From Meridianimarinicoccus zhengii (GTDB lineage: Bacteria > Pseudomonadota > Alphaproteobacteria > Rhodobacterales > Rhodobacteraceae), in NCBI RefSeq assembly GCF_003254465.1, contig NZ_QDFI01000003.1:1-64000 (forward strand): DNA of 64,000 nucleotides, read 5' to 3'. This document shows positions 23,977-32,669 of this stretch, one piece after another. How positions within the stretch are numbered: the stretch's first letter is position 1; every line of letters begins with the position of its first letter. The notes under the pieces are model-generated. The model was given only the letters and a program-made list of their open reading frames with translations, searched no databases and had not been told where the DNA came from. Made by a program: the position numbers and the translations under genes.

Positions 23977-25284
23977 TCACACGTCCAGCGTGTGCACCCG
24001 CTCCCATTCCGTGAAATGCGCTGTGTAGGACAGCCACTCCGCGTGCTTGATCTTCAGGAAGGCGCCTGTGAACTCCGCCCCCATCGCGTCACAGAACCCC
24101 GTGTCGCCCTCCAGAGCGCGCAGCGCATCGAGCAGGTTGAGCGGCAGCCGAGCCGCGTCCGTCACCGTGTGACCCTCGGCATACATGTCGATGTCGCGCC
24201 GCGGTCCCGGGTCGGCCTCTGTCGCCAGCCCGTCGAGCCCCGCCGCGATGATCGCCGCTTGCAACAGGTACGGGTTCGCCGCCCCGTCGGGCAGGCGCAG
24301 CTCGAACCGCCCCGGCCCCGGCACCCGCACCATGTGGGTCCGGTTGTTGCCGGTCCATGTCACCGTGTTGGGTGCCCATGTCGCCCCCGACAGCGTGCGC
24401 GGCGCGTTGATCCGCTTGTAACTGTTCACCGTAGGGTTGGTGATCGCGCACATCGCCTGCGCATGGGCCATGATCCCGCCCAGGAAATGACGCCCCCGCG
24501 CCGACAGGCCCAACTCCGCCGCCGGGTCGGCAAAGGCGTTCACGGCGCCGTCCGTATCCCAGACCGACACATGGGCGTGGCAGCCGTTGCCGGTCAGAGA
24601 CGGGATGGGTTTCGGCATGAAGCTCGCCCGCAGCCCGTGCTTTTCGGCCACCGACTTCACCATGAACTTGAAGAAACTGTGCCTGTCCGCCGTCACCAGC
24701 GCATCGGCGAAATCCCAGTTCATCTCGAACTGGCCGTTCGCGTCCTCGTGGTCGTTCTGGTAGGGGCCCCAGCCCAGTTCCAGCATGTGGTCGCAGATGT
24801 CGGCGATCACGTCATAGCGGCGCATCACCGCCTGCTGGTCGTAGCACGGCTTTTCCGCCACGTCCTGCGGGTCGGAAATGGCCCGCCCGTCGGGCTGCAG
24901 CAGGAAGAACTCCGCCTCGATCCCGGTCTTGACCCGCAGCCCCAGCGCCGCGGCCTTGGCCACTTGCTTGCGCAGCACATTGCGCGGGGCCTGCGCGACC
25001 TCAGTGTCTTCCATCACCGGGTTAGCGGGCACCCACGCCACATCCGGTTTCCACGGCAGTTGCACCACCCCGTCCGGGTCCGGCACCGCCAGCATGTCGG
25101 GATGCGCCGGCGTCATGTCGAGCCACGTGGCGAAGCCCGCGAACCCCGCGCCATCGGTCTGCATGTCCGCGATCGCCTGCGCCGGGACCAGCTTGGCGCG
25201 CTGCCCGCCCGCAAGGTCCGTGAAGGAGATCATGAAGTACCGGATGCCCTTTTCCCGGGCGAAGGCTGCAAGGTCACGTGTCAT
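23977..25284 (-). CDS. glnT: Type III glutamine synthetase family protein (GlnT / gamma-glutamylmethylamide synthetase-like)
   Basis: 435 residues, glutamine synthetase fold: NDHEDANGQFEMNW, NGCHAHVSVWD, TNPTVNSYKRINAP and NNRTHMVRVPGPGRFELRLPD are the metal-, ammonia- and glutamate-site motifs. It ligates glutamate with ammonia or, in the closely similar GmaS, with methylamine. The preceding genes glxB-glxC-glxD encode split glutamate-synthase modules equivalent to MgsABC. No mgdABCD genes are in the window, so true methylamine use through N-methylglutamate cannot be claimed. ATG at 25284 lies 10 bases after glxD with AGGAAG upstream. Confidence 0.82.
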   Translation of the reverse strand: MTRDLAAFAREKGIRYFMISFTDLAGGQRAKLVPAQAIADMQTDGAGFAGFATWLDMTPAHPDMLAVPDPDGVVQLPWKPDVAWVPANPVMEDTEVAQAPRNVLRKQVAKAAALGLRVKTGIEAEFFLLQPDGRAISDPQDVAEKPCYDQQAVMRRYDVIADICDHMLELGWGPYQNDHEDANGQFEMNWDFADALVTADRHSFFKFMVKSVAEKHGLRASFMPKPIPSLTGNGCHAHVSVWDTDGAVNAFADPAAELGLSARGRHFLGGIMAHAQAMCAITNPTVNSYKRINAPRTLSGATWAPNTVTWTGNNRTHMVRVPGPGRFELRLPDGAANPYLLQAAIIAAGLDGLATEADPGPRRDIDMYAEGHTVTDAARLPLNLLDALRALEGDTGFCDAMGAEFTGAFLKIKHAEWLSYTAHFTEWERVHTLDV

Positions 25285-25294
25285 CGTCTTCCTT

Positions 25295-26620
25295 TCAGTA
25301 TCCACCCCGGCCGGGGATCCAGTCGGTGCCCGCCAGCGGCACGCCCGCCATCGCGGCGGCCTCCACCGTCAGCGCGCACAGGTCTTCGGGTTCAAGGTTA
25401 TGCACATGGCTCTTGCCGCAGGCCCGCGCGATGGTCTGGCATTCCAGCGTCAGCACGTTCAGGTAATTCCGCAGCCGCCGCCCCGCCGCCACCGGGTCCA
25501 GCCGCGCGGCGAGCGCCGGGTCCTGCGTCGTGATCCCCGCCGGGTCGCGTCCCTCGTGCCAGTCGTCATAGGCGCCCGCCGTGGTGCCCATCGCCTGGTA
25601 CTCGGCTTCCCATTTCGGGTCGTTGTCCCCCAGCGCGATCAGCGCGGCGGTCCCGATGGATACCGCATCCGCCCCCAGCGCCAGCGCCTTGGCCACGTCC
25701 GCCCCGGTGCGGATGCCGCCGGACACGACCAGTTGCACCTCCCGGTGCAGGCCCAGTTCCTGCAAGGCCCGCACGGCGGGACGGATGCAGGCCAGAGTCG
25801 GCTGGCCCACATGTTCGATGAACACGTCCTGCGTCGCCGCCGTGCCGCCCTGCATCCCGTCCAGCACGACCACGTCCGCACCCGCCTTCACCGCCAGCGC
25901 CGTGTCGTAATAGGGCCGCGCGCCGCCGATCTTGACGTAGATCGGCTTTTCCCAGCCAGTGACCTCGCGCAGCTCCAGGATCTTGATCTCCAGATCGTCC
26001 GGCCCGGTCCAGTCCGGGTGCCGGCAGGCCGACCGCTGGTCGATCCCCTGCGGCAGATCCCGCATCCCCGCGACCCGTTCGTTGATCTTCTGGCCCAGCA
26101 GCATGCCGCCGCCGCCGGGCTTCGCCCCTTGCCCCACCACGATCTCGATCGCATCGGCGCGACGCAAATCGTCCGGGTTCATGCCATAGCGCGAGGGCAG
26201 GTACTGATAGACCAGCCGTTCCGAATGGCCGCGCTCTTCCTCCGTCATGCCGCCGTCGCCCGTGGTGGTGGACGTCCCCGCCAGCGTCGCCCCGCGCCCC
26301 AGCGCCTCCTTCGCCTGACCCGACAGCGACCCGAACGACATCCCCGCGATGGTGATCGGGATCGCCAGCTCGATTGGCCGCGATGCGTGCCGACCCCCCA
26401 GCGTCACGCTCGTCCCGCAGGCCTCCCGGTACCCTTCGAGCGGGTAGCGCGAGATCGACGCGCCCAGGAACAGCAGATCGTCGAAATGCGGCACGCGCCG
26501 CTTCGCCCCGCCGCCGCGAATGTCATAGATGCCGGTCGCCGCTGCGCGCCGGATCTCGGCGTTCACCTCCGCGCTGAAGGTCGCGCTCTGGCGGGGCAGG
26601 GTCTTCGGTCGTTCGCTCAT
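25295..26620 (-). CDS. glxD: FMN-binding glutamate synthase family protein (GlxD/MgsC-like)
   Basis: 441 residues matching the synthase (FMN) domain of glutamate synthase: PITIAGMSFGSLSGQAKEALGRGA, GDGGMTEEER, VGQGAKPGGGGMLLG, DGMQGGTAATQ and VSGGIRTGADVAKALALGADAVSIGTAAL. Cys residues of an iron-sulfur site are present near the C-terminus (LECQTIARACG and EDLCAL). It should combine ammonia from the GlxB subunit with a 2-oxo acid or methylamine-derived donor. It is in operon glxB-glxC-glxD-glnT. Confidence 0.88.
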   Translation of the reverse strand: MSERPKTLPRQSATFSAEVNAEIRRAAATGIYDIRGGGAKRRVPHFDDLLFLGASISRYPLEGYREACGTSVTLGGRHASRPIELAIPITIAGMSFGSLSGQAKEALGRGATLAGTSTTTGDGGMTEEERGHSERLVYQYLPSRYGMNPDDLRRADAIEIVVGQGAKPGGGGMLLGQKINERVAGMRDLPQGIDQRSACRHPDWTGPDDLEIKILELREVTGWEKPIYVKIGGARPYYDTALAVKAGADVVVLDGMQGGTAATQDVFIEHVGQPTLACIRPAVRALQELGLHREVQLVVSGGIRTGADVAKALALGADAVSIGTAALIALGDNDPKWEAEYQAMGTTAGAYDDWHEGRDPAGITTQDPALAARLDPVAAGRRLRNYLNVLTLECQTIARACGKSHVHNLEPEDLCALTVEAAAMAGVPLAGTDWIPGRGGY

Positions 26621-26630
26621 CGTCCTGCCC

Positions 26631-27314
26631 TCAATACGCCGCGGCGTTGTCGATATCGAAATGGTAAAGCTTCCGGGCCGACCCGTAGCGGCGGAACGAC
26701 GCCGGATCGGCGTCCACCCCCGCCTTGGCCAGCAGTCCCGACAGCAAATCCAGATGCTCCGCCCGCATCTCCTTCTCGACGCAGTCGGTGCCCAGCGATG
26801 CCACGCAGCCGCGCACGAACAGCCGCGCCTCGTAAAGACTGTCCCCCAGCGCGTCGCCCGCGTCCCCCAGCACGACCAAATTCCCCTTCTGCGCCATGAA
26901 GGCGGACATGTGCCCGATGTTGCCCTGCACCACGATGTCGATGCCCTTCATGGAAATCCCGCAGCGCGACGCCGCGTTGCCGCGCACCACCAGCATCCCG
27001 CCGCGCCCCGTGGCCCCCGCATACTGACTCGCGTCGCCTTCGACGACGACCATCCCCGACATCATGTTTTCGGCCACGCCGGGCCCTGCGGACCCCGCCA
27101 CCGTCACGGTCGCCGCCTTGTTCATGCCCGCGCAGTAATAGCCCGTGGAGCCCCGCACCGTGACCGACAACGGGCCGTCCAGCCCCACGGCGACCGCGTG
27201 CGACCCGCGCGGATTGATGACCTCGAACCCGTCATTCCCGCGCGCCTTCGCCGCCGCCTGCAAGGTCGCGTTCACCTCCCGCAGGCGCATCTGTGCCATG
27301 TCCAGAACCGTCAT
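26631..27314 (-). CDS. glxC: Glutamate synthase GXGXG-domain subunit (GlxC/MgsB-like)
   Basis: 227 residues forming the right-handed GXGXG beta-helix of glutamate synthase as a separate subunit. Repeats such as GSTGYYCAGMN, GSAGPGVAENMMSG, GDASQYAGATGRGG and GNAASRCGISMKG show the period. ATG at 27314 overlaps the glxB stop by four bases. It is a structural module that holds amidotransferase and synthase subunits together. Confidence 0.88.
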   Translation of the reverse strand: MTVLDMAQMRLREVNATLQAAAKARGNDGFEVINPRGSHAVAVGLDGPLSVTVRGSTGYYCAGMNKAATVTVAGSAGPGVAENMMSGMVVVEGDASQYAGATGRGGMLVVRGNAASRCGISMKGIDIVVQGNIGHMSAFMAQKGNLVVLGDAGDALGDSLYEARLFVRGCVASLGTDCVEKEMRAEHLDLLSGLLAKAGVDADPASFRRYGSARKLYHFDIDNAAAY

Positions 27315-28204
27315 GCCGCGCGCTCCCAGATATAGACCCTGGCCGGTTCCGGTTCCCACACCCGCGCGGCGTCGATCCCCGGCAGATCGGCGAAGGCGCG
27401 GTATTCGCTGGCGAAGGCGACATAGTCGGCGGTCTCCGCCATCACGGCGGGCTTGCAGGCGATGGGGTCGCGGACCACGCCGAACCCCGTGCGCGTGCCC
27501 GCAACGAAGGTGAAGAACCCGTCGAGATCCTGCAGCGTGCCCTCTAGCGCCTCCCCCAATGTCGCCCCTTCGGCCAGCTTGCTGGAGATATATGCCGCCC
27601 CCACCTCCGTATCGTTCTCGGTGCGCGTCACCACGCCCTTGCGCGCCAGCCGCCGGCGCATGTCGTTGTGGTTCGACAGCGACCCGTTATGCACCAGACA
27701 CTGGTCCGCCCCGGTGGAGAACGGATGCGCGCCCAGCGTCGTCACGGCGCTTTCCGTGGCCATCCGCGTGTGCCCGATCCCGTGGGTGCCGCCCATGTCC
27801 CGCAGCCCGAACCGTGCAGCGACGTCGCGCGGCAGGCCGACCTCCTTGTAGATCTCCATCGCCGTGCCGCTGCCCATCAGCCGCAGGCCCCGCGCCTCCA
27901 GCCAGTCCTGCGCGGCTTCTGCGTGCTCCGGCGGCACGGCGAGTACCGCATGCGTGTCCACCACCCGCACACCGACCGGCGCCCCCAGTTCGGCCCCGAG
28001 TGCCGCCTCCAGCCCGTCGAAGTCGGCCGCCGGGTCCGCCGCCTGCACGGTGATCTTCACCGCCGCCCCCGGCGTTCCGTAAATCGCGATCCCGGCGCTG
28101 TCCGGGCCGCGGTCGGTCATGGTCACGAGCATGTCGGTCAGCATCGCGCCCAACCGCGGCTGCAAGTCGTCGTTCTTGAGAAAGAGGCCCACAATCCCGC
28201 ACAT
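27311..28204 (-). CDS. glxB: Class II glutamine amidotransferase (GlxB/MgsA-like)
   Basis: 297 residues, N-terminal MCGIVGLF with Cys2 as the nucleophile after Met removal, plus the glutamine-site motifs GIGHTRMATES, FSTGADQCLVHNGSLSNHN and ENDTEVGAAYI. It hydrolyses glutamine and channels ammonia to the synthase subunit. First gene of the four-gene operon, divergent from the Gfo/Idh gene. Confidence 0.88.
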   Translation of the reverse strand: MCGIVGLFLKNDDLQPRLGAMLTDMLVTMTDRGPDSAGIAIYGTPGAAVKITVQAADPAADFDGLEAALGAELGAPVGVRVVDTHAVLAVPPEHAEAAQDWLEARGLRLMGSGTAMEIYKEVGLPRDVAARFGLRDMGGTHGIGHTRMATESAVTTLGAHPFSTGADQCLVHNGSLSNHNDMRRRLARKGVVTRTENDTEVGAAYISSKLAEGATLGEALEGTLQDLDGFFTFVAGTRTGFGVVRDPIACKPAVMAETADYVAFASEYRAFADLPGIDAARVWEPEPARVYIWERAA

Positions 28205-28478
28205 GGGTGATCGTCTCCGTTGTTATGGTTGCCGATTGGCATGGCGCGACATTCGGAGAAATAAAAATTCTTCGCAAGAAACAAAATGACGATGCGGTCG
28301 CGCGGGCCGGGCCGGTGGATGCCACGATTTCGGGCGATATGCCTGCGGATTGCGCAGGAATGGGATCGCGCGCCGTGTGCCACGGCGCGCCAAACCCCTT
28401 GCCCCCCGCGTCCGGCTCGGCTCATCCTGCGCGCAACGCCTGCCGCAGACGCAGGCCACGCACCGGGAGGAGACAGAG
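28205..28478. promoter_or_regulatory. Divergent promoter region of glxB operon and Gfo/Idh gene
   Basis: 274 bp with a distinctly AT-rich stretch at 28255-28290 on a GC-rich background. Inside it TTCTT-CGC-AAGAA (28268-28280) forms a small inverted repeat near the glxB start. No confident promoter hexamers were assigned. Confidence 0.4.
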
Positions 28479-29639
28479 ATGGAACGACAGGGACAGCCCC
28501 GCATCCGGCTTGGCATGGTCGGTGGCGGCGAAGGCGCCTTCATCGGCGGCGTGCACCGCATGGCCGCGCGGCTCGACGACCGTTTCGCGCTGGTCGCGGG
28601 CGCGTTCAGTTCCGACGCCGACCGGTCGAACCGCTCGGGCGCGGCGCTGGGGATCGACCCATCCCGCGTCTATGACGATTTCACCGCGATGGCGAAGCGC
28701 GAGGCGCGGCTGAAGGACGGGATCGATGCCGTTGCCATCGTCACCCCCAACCACATGCACGCCCCTGCCGCGCGCGAATTCCTGCGCCGGGGGATCCACG
28801 TGATCTGCGACAAGCCCCTGACCGCCTCGCTGCCCGAGGCGAAGAAACTGGCGGCGACCGCTGCGAAATCCGACGCGCTGTTCATCCTGACCCACAACTA
28901 TACCGCCTATCCGATGATCCGGCAGGCGCGCGAGATGGTGGCGGCGGGCGATCTGGGGCGCATCCGCGTCGTGCAGGTGGAATACCCACAGGACTGGCTG
29001 ACCGAGGCCATCGAAGCCACGGGCCAGAAGCAGGCGTCGTGGCGCACGGACCCCGAACGCTCCGGGGCAGGGGGCTGCGTGGGCGACATTGGCACCCATG
29101 CCTACAACCTCGCGCGGTTCGTGACCGGGCTGGGGCTGGAACAGCTGTCGGCGGAACTCACCACCTTCGTCGAAGGCCGCCGTGTCGATGACAACGTCGC
29201 CGTCATGCTGCGCTTCGACGGCGGCGCGCGGGGCATGCTCTGGGCCAGCCAGGTCGCGGTCGGCCACGAAAACGGCCTGCGTCTGCGGGTCTATGGCGAC
29301 CGCGGCGGGATCGACTGGGCGCAGGAAAACCCCAACGCGCTGACCTTCGCGCCCTTCGGCGAACCGCCGCGCCGGATCACGCGCGCAGGCCCCGGCGCGG
29401 GGGCCGGGGCGGGGGCGGGGGCGGTCAGCCGTATCCCGGCGGGTCACCCCGAAGGCTATCTCGAAGCCTTCGCCGCGCTCTACGCCGAGGCCGCGGACGC
29501 GATTCGCGCCCATGCCGCAGGCACGGCCGCGATGGGCCTTCTGCCGGGCATCGCGGACGGGGTGGAGGGCATGGCCTTCATCGACGCCTGCTTGCGATCC
29601 TCGTCGCGCAACGGCGCGTGGGTTTCGCTGGCGCTCTAG
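28479..29639 (+). CDS. Gfo/Idh/MocA-family oxidoreductase
   Basis: 386 residues. NAD(P)-binding start GMVGGGEGAFIGGVHRMAA, conserved sugar-dehydrogenase motif CDKPLTASLPEA with catalytic Lys, and GGCVGDIGTHAYNLARF in the C-terminal domain with catalytic-type Asp and His. GGGAGG lies before the ATG at 28479. It probably oxidises a sugar, polyol or glycoside delivered by the ABC importer that follows. A (Gly-Ala)n insert at about residues 307-316 is encoded by a G-rich hexanucleotide repeat. Confidence 0.85.
   Translation: MERQGQPRIRLGMVGGGEGAFIGGVHRMAARLDDRFALVAGAFSSDADRSNRSGAALGIDPSRVYDDFTAMAKREARLKDGIDAVAIVTPNHMHAPAAREFLRRGIHVICDKPLTASLPEAKKLAATAAKSDALFILTHNYTAYPMIRQAREMVAAGDLGRIRVVQVEYPQDWLTEAIEATGQKQASWRTDPERSGAGGCVGDIGTHAYNLARFVTGLGLEQLSAELTTFVEGRRVDDNVAVMLRFDGGARGMLWASQVAVGHENGLRLRVYGDRGGIDWAQENPNALTFAPFGEPPRRITRAGPGAGAGAGAGAVSRIPAGHPEGYLEAFAALYAEAADAIRAHAAGTAAMGLLPGIADGVEGMAFIDACLRSSSRNGAWVSLAL
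29399..29421 (+). repeat. G-tract repeat inside Gfo/Idh gene (potential G-quadruplex)
   Basis: Four runs of 4-5 G (29399-29403, 29406-29409, 29411-29415, 29417-29421) with one- or two-base C spacers on the coding strand. The unit is close to GGGGGC repeated in frame and encodes Gly-Ala dipeptides, so copy-number change would not shift the frame. Confidence 0.75.
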
Positions 29640-29805
29640 GCACTTGGACCTTCGGAATGGCGCCTCGGCGCCGGCGTTCAGCGGATTTCCGTGCGCCGGC
29701 GCAAAGTTTTCGCTTGGTCTGAGGTACGTCCCTCATCTATGCTGAACGCGACCTGGAACGATGGCGGGACAACGCGCCGCTCAGGCACCGTTAGGGAGGA
29801 GAGAC

Positions 29806-31119
29806 ATGACACGGAACGCACTCTGGGCGGCGACCGCCCTCACGGCGCTTGCGGCACCCGCAGCAATGGCCGAGGAACTGACGCTCTGCTGGGCCGCATG
29901 GGATCCGGCCAACGCGCTCGTCGAACTCAGCAAGGAATTCGAGGCCGAGTCTGGCCACACCATGCGCTTCGAATTCGTGCCCTGGCCGAATTTCGCCGAC
30001 CGCATGCTGAACGAACTGAACTCGCGCGGGCAGCTCTGCGACCTCCTGATCGGCGACAGCCAGTGGATCGGCGGCGGCGCGGAAAACGGCCATTACGTCA
30101 AGCTCAACGATTTCTTCGACGCCGAAGGCATCAGCATGGACGATTTCATCCCGGCCACTGTCACCGGTTACGCCGAATGGCCGAAGGGGACGCCGAACTA
30201 CTGGGCTCTTCCGGCATTCGGCGATGTTGTCGGCTGGACCTATCGCAAGGACTGGTTCGAACGCCCCGAACTTCAGGCGGCGTTCGCGGAGGCTTATGGG
30301 CGTGATCTCGCCGTTCCGCAAAGCCTCGCGGAACTGAAGGACATCGCCGAGTTCTTTCAGGGCCGCGAGATCGACGGCACCACGGTATATGGCGCCTCGA
30401 TCTATACAGAGCGCGGCTCCGAGGGGGTCACAATGGGTGTGACCAACGCGCTGTACAATTTCGGCTTCCAGTACGAAAATCCCGACGCCCCATACGAGTT
30501 GGAAGGATACGTCAACTCGCCGGGCGCCGTCGCGGGGCTTGAATTCTACAAGTCGCTCTACGACTGCTGCACACCGCCGGGGTCGTCGAACTGGTACATG
30601 TCCGAAAGTGTCGACGCCTACAAGTCCGGGCAGGTCGCGATGCAGATGAACTTCGCATTCATCTGGCCCGGCGTCCACGCCGATCCCAATGTCGGCGGCG
30701 ACAAGTCTGGCTACTTCCCGAATCCGCAGGGGCCCGCCGGTCACTATGCACAGCTTGGCGGCCAGGGTATTTCCGTGGTTTCCTACTCGGACAGTCAGGA
30801 CGCGGCGCTTCAATACATCAAATGGTTCGCCCAGCCTGACGTGCAGTCCAAGTGGTGGAATCTCGGCGGATATTCAGCCCTGCGCGCAGTGGTCGAGGAT
30901 CCCGATTTTGCCACAAGCCAGCCCTATGCCCAGACCTTTCTCGATTCGATGGCAATCGTGAAGGATTTCTGGGCTGAGCCAGCCTATGCCGAACTGCTGC
31001 TGGCCATGCAGGATCGCGTACACACATACGTGATTGCCGGGCAGGGCACCGCGCAGGAAGCGCTCGACATGCTGATCGAGGACTGGACCGAAACCTTCGA
31101 GGACGAAGGCAAGCTCTGA
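29806..31119 (+). CDS. ABC transporter sugar/polyol-binding protein
   Basis: 437 residues with signal peptide (MTRNALWAATALTALAAPAAMA). Family 1 extracellular solute-binding protein: TLCWAAWDPANALVELSKEFEAESGH start, NMNFAFIWPG-like centre (QVAMQMNFAFIWPG) and aromatic-rich pocket. A strong AGGGAGGAG precedes the ATG at 29806. It feeds the two permeases downstream. A distinctive CC pair occurs in LYDCCTPPGSSNWY. Ligand unknown; the neighbouring DAK-family kinase suggests a ketose, tetrose or polyol. Confidence 0.87.
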   Translation: MTRNALWAATALTALAAPAAMAEELTLCWAAWDPANALVELSKEFEAESGHTMRFEFVPWPNFADRMLNELNSRGQLCDLLIGDSQWIGGGAENGHYVKLNDFFDAEGISMDDFIPATVTGYAEWPKGTPNYWALPAFGDVVGWTYRKDWFERPELQAAFAEAYGRDLAVPQSLAELKDIAEFFQGREIDGTTVYGASIYTERGSEGVTMGVTNALYNFGFQYENPDAPYELEGYVNSPGAVAGLEFYKSLYDCCTPPGSSNWYMSESVDAYKSGQVAMQMNFAFIWPGVHADPNVGGDKSGYFPNPQGPAGHYAQLGGQGISVVSYSDSQDAALQYIKWFAQPDVQSKWWNLGGYSALRAVVEDPDFATSQPYAQTFLDSMAIVKDFWAEPAYAELLLAMQDRVHTYVIAGQGTAQEALDMLIEDWTETFEDEGKL

Positions 31120-31137
31120 CAGCCCGCGACGGGACGC

Positions 31138-31214
31138 CCCGGGCCTGACCCGGGGCCGCCTGCCGCCTGCCATCGCACGCACACCGGCCAGAGGTCCCGG
31201 GTCAAGCCCGGGAC
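31138..31214. repeat. Palindromic intergenic repeat, copy 2
   Basis: Second copy of the element at 11087-11161: inverted arms at 31138-31157 and 31191-31214 built on CCCGGGTCAAGCCCGGG. The right arm is identical over 24 bases to copy 1. It sits between the binding-protein gene and the first permease gene, where a hairpin would lower distal expression, as often seen after abundant binding proteins. Confidence 0.7.
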
Positions 31215-31243
31215 ATCGGCAGAACCGCGCCCGAGGGGTCGCC

Positions 31244-32200
31244 ATGACCGACACGCCCGCTGCAACTCCGGCCGACAGGCTCGCCCGCGCGACCCCGCCA
31301 AGGGTTGCCCGCAAGATCCGCGGCCTGTCGGACCGGGCCATCGCGTGGATCTTCGTGGCACCCACGATCTTCCTGCTGCTGGCGGTCAACATCTTCCCGC
31401 TGATCTGGACGATCAACCTCTCGTTCACCAACTTCCGCGCCAACCGCAACCGCGAGGTCGAATACATCGGGTTCCGGAACTACGAGCGCATCCTGACGGA
31501 CAGCGACATCTGGCTGACCATGCAGGCCACGGCGCATTTCCTGTTCTGGACCATCCTCATCCAGGTTCTGATCGGCTTCACGCTCGCGTGGCTCATCAAC
31601 CGGAAATTCCGCGGCAACGACCTGTGGACCACGATCATCGTGCTGCCCATGATGCTGTCGCCCGCCGTCGTGGGCAATTTCTGGACCTTCCTCTACCAGC
31701 CGCAGATCGGCCTGTTCAATTACGTCGTGTCCTTCTTCACCGGCGCCGACCCGTCCTCGTTCTCCATGATCGGGCAGGTGAACCTCGCGCCCTGGGCCAT
31801 CGTCATCGTGGACACCTGGATGTGGACGCCCTTCATCATGCTGATCTGCCTTGCGGGGCTCAGGTCCATCCCCGATTACATCTACGAGGCGGCCGAGGTC
31901 GACCGCGCCTCGCCGTGGCGGCAGTTCTGGACCATCACGGTGCCCATGGCGCTGCCGTTCCTGATGCTCGCCGTGCTGTTCCGGGGCATCGAGAATTTCA
32001 AGATGTTCGATCTCGTGGTGCAGCTCACCGGGGGCGGGCCGGGGTCAGTGACGGAACTCACCTCCATCAACCTCAAGCGCGAGGCGTTCGAGAAATGGCG
32101 CACCGGCTATGCCTCCGCCTATGCGGTGATCCTCTTCGTGACCGTGTTCGGGCTGGCGTCCATCTACGTCAAGGCGCTCAACAAGGTGAAGGAGCGGTGA
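31244..32200 (+). CDS. ABC transporter permease (MalF/UgpA type)
   Basis: 318 residues with six hydrophobic segments; the cytoplasmic EAA loop is YEAAEVDRASPWRQFWTITVPMALP. First of two permeases for the sugar/polyol importer. It starts 30 bases after the palindromic repeat and ends only two bases from the stop of an opposite-strand gene that separates it from the second permease. Confidence 0.88.
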   Translation: MTDTPAATPADRLARATPPRVARKIRGLSDRAIAWIFVAPTIFLLLAVNIFPLIWTINLSFTNFRANRNREVEYIGFRNYERILTDSDIWLTMQATAHFLFWTILIQVLIGFTLAWLINRKFRGNDLWTTIIVLPMMLSPAVVGNFWTFLYQPQIGLFNYVVSFFTGADPSSFSMIGQVNLAPWAIVIVDTWMWTPFIMLICLAGLRSIPDYIYEAAEVDRASPWRQFWTITVPMALPFLMLAVLFRGIENFKMFDLVVQLTGGGPGSVTELTSINLKREAFEKWRTGYASAYAVILFVTVFGLASIYVKALNKVKER

Positions 32201-32202
32201 GG

Positions 32203-32553
32203 TCAATGGGTGTGTGTCGTATGTCCATGGACGATTTCCGACAGCAAACCCTTGCTGCCCGGAGAAACGAGGTCGTAATGCGCGACCGATCGCGTGGCGA
32301 CCAGTTCAGCCTCGTCGGGGTGAATATGTGCGGCCGCGTAATCCTCACCGGCAAATGCCTTGAGCGCGTCGAGATCCCGCCAGACCATGACGAAGACAAA
32401 TGCGTTCGGCGTATCCATTCGCGCGGCGCCAGGAAGCACGGCCAGCAGACCGTCCACGGTGCGCATCAAGGGAATCGCGGTACCGTGAAAGAACGCGGCG
32501 AAGGCCGCCTCCTTTCCGGGATGGGTCGTCACCTGGAACAGTCGAAGTATCAT
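32203..32553 (-). CDS. Antibiotic-biosynthesis-monooxygenase-like (ABM domain) small protein
   Basis: 116 residues with the dimeric alpha/beta-barrel pattern: ILRLFQVTTHPGKEAAFAAFF, GLLAVLPGAARM and FVFVMVWRDLDALKAFAGEDY. Such proteins can act on quinone-like or carbonyl substrates, or only as structural dimers. ATG at 32553 has AGGA upstream. It lies antisense between the two permease genes of the ABC importer, converging on the first. This placement is unusual and suggests later insertion. Confidence 0.65.
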   Translation of the reverse strand: MILRLFQVTTHPGKEAAFAAFFHGTAIPLMRTVDGLLAVLPGAARMDTPNAFVFVMVWRDLDALKAFAGEDYAAAHIHPDEAELVATRSVAHYDLVSPGSKGLLSEIVHGHTTHTH

Positions 32554-32669
32554 GGCTTCCTCCCCGTCGCCGACGCCGTCGGTCATGACGCCAGCATAGC
32601 ACGTCACGGCTTTCGCGACATGTGGACAGGACGCCCAGTGACCGCACGCGCGCAGGCGCGGAGGCTGTC

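Noticed and set aside
23977-28204. Full N-methylglutamate pathway for methylamine
   Set aside because: Only the synthase and ligase type genes are present; no mgdABCD-like sarcosine-oxidase genes are in the window.
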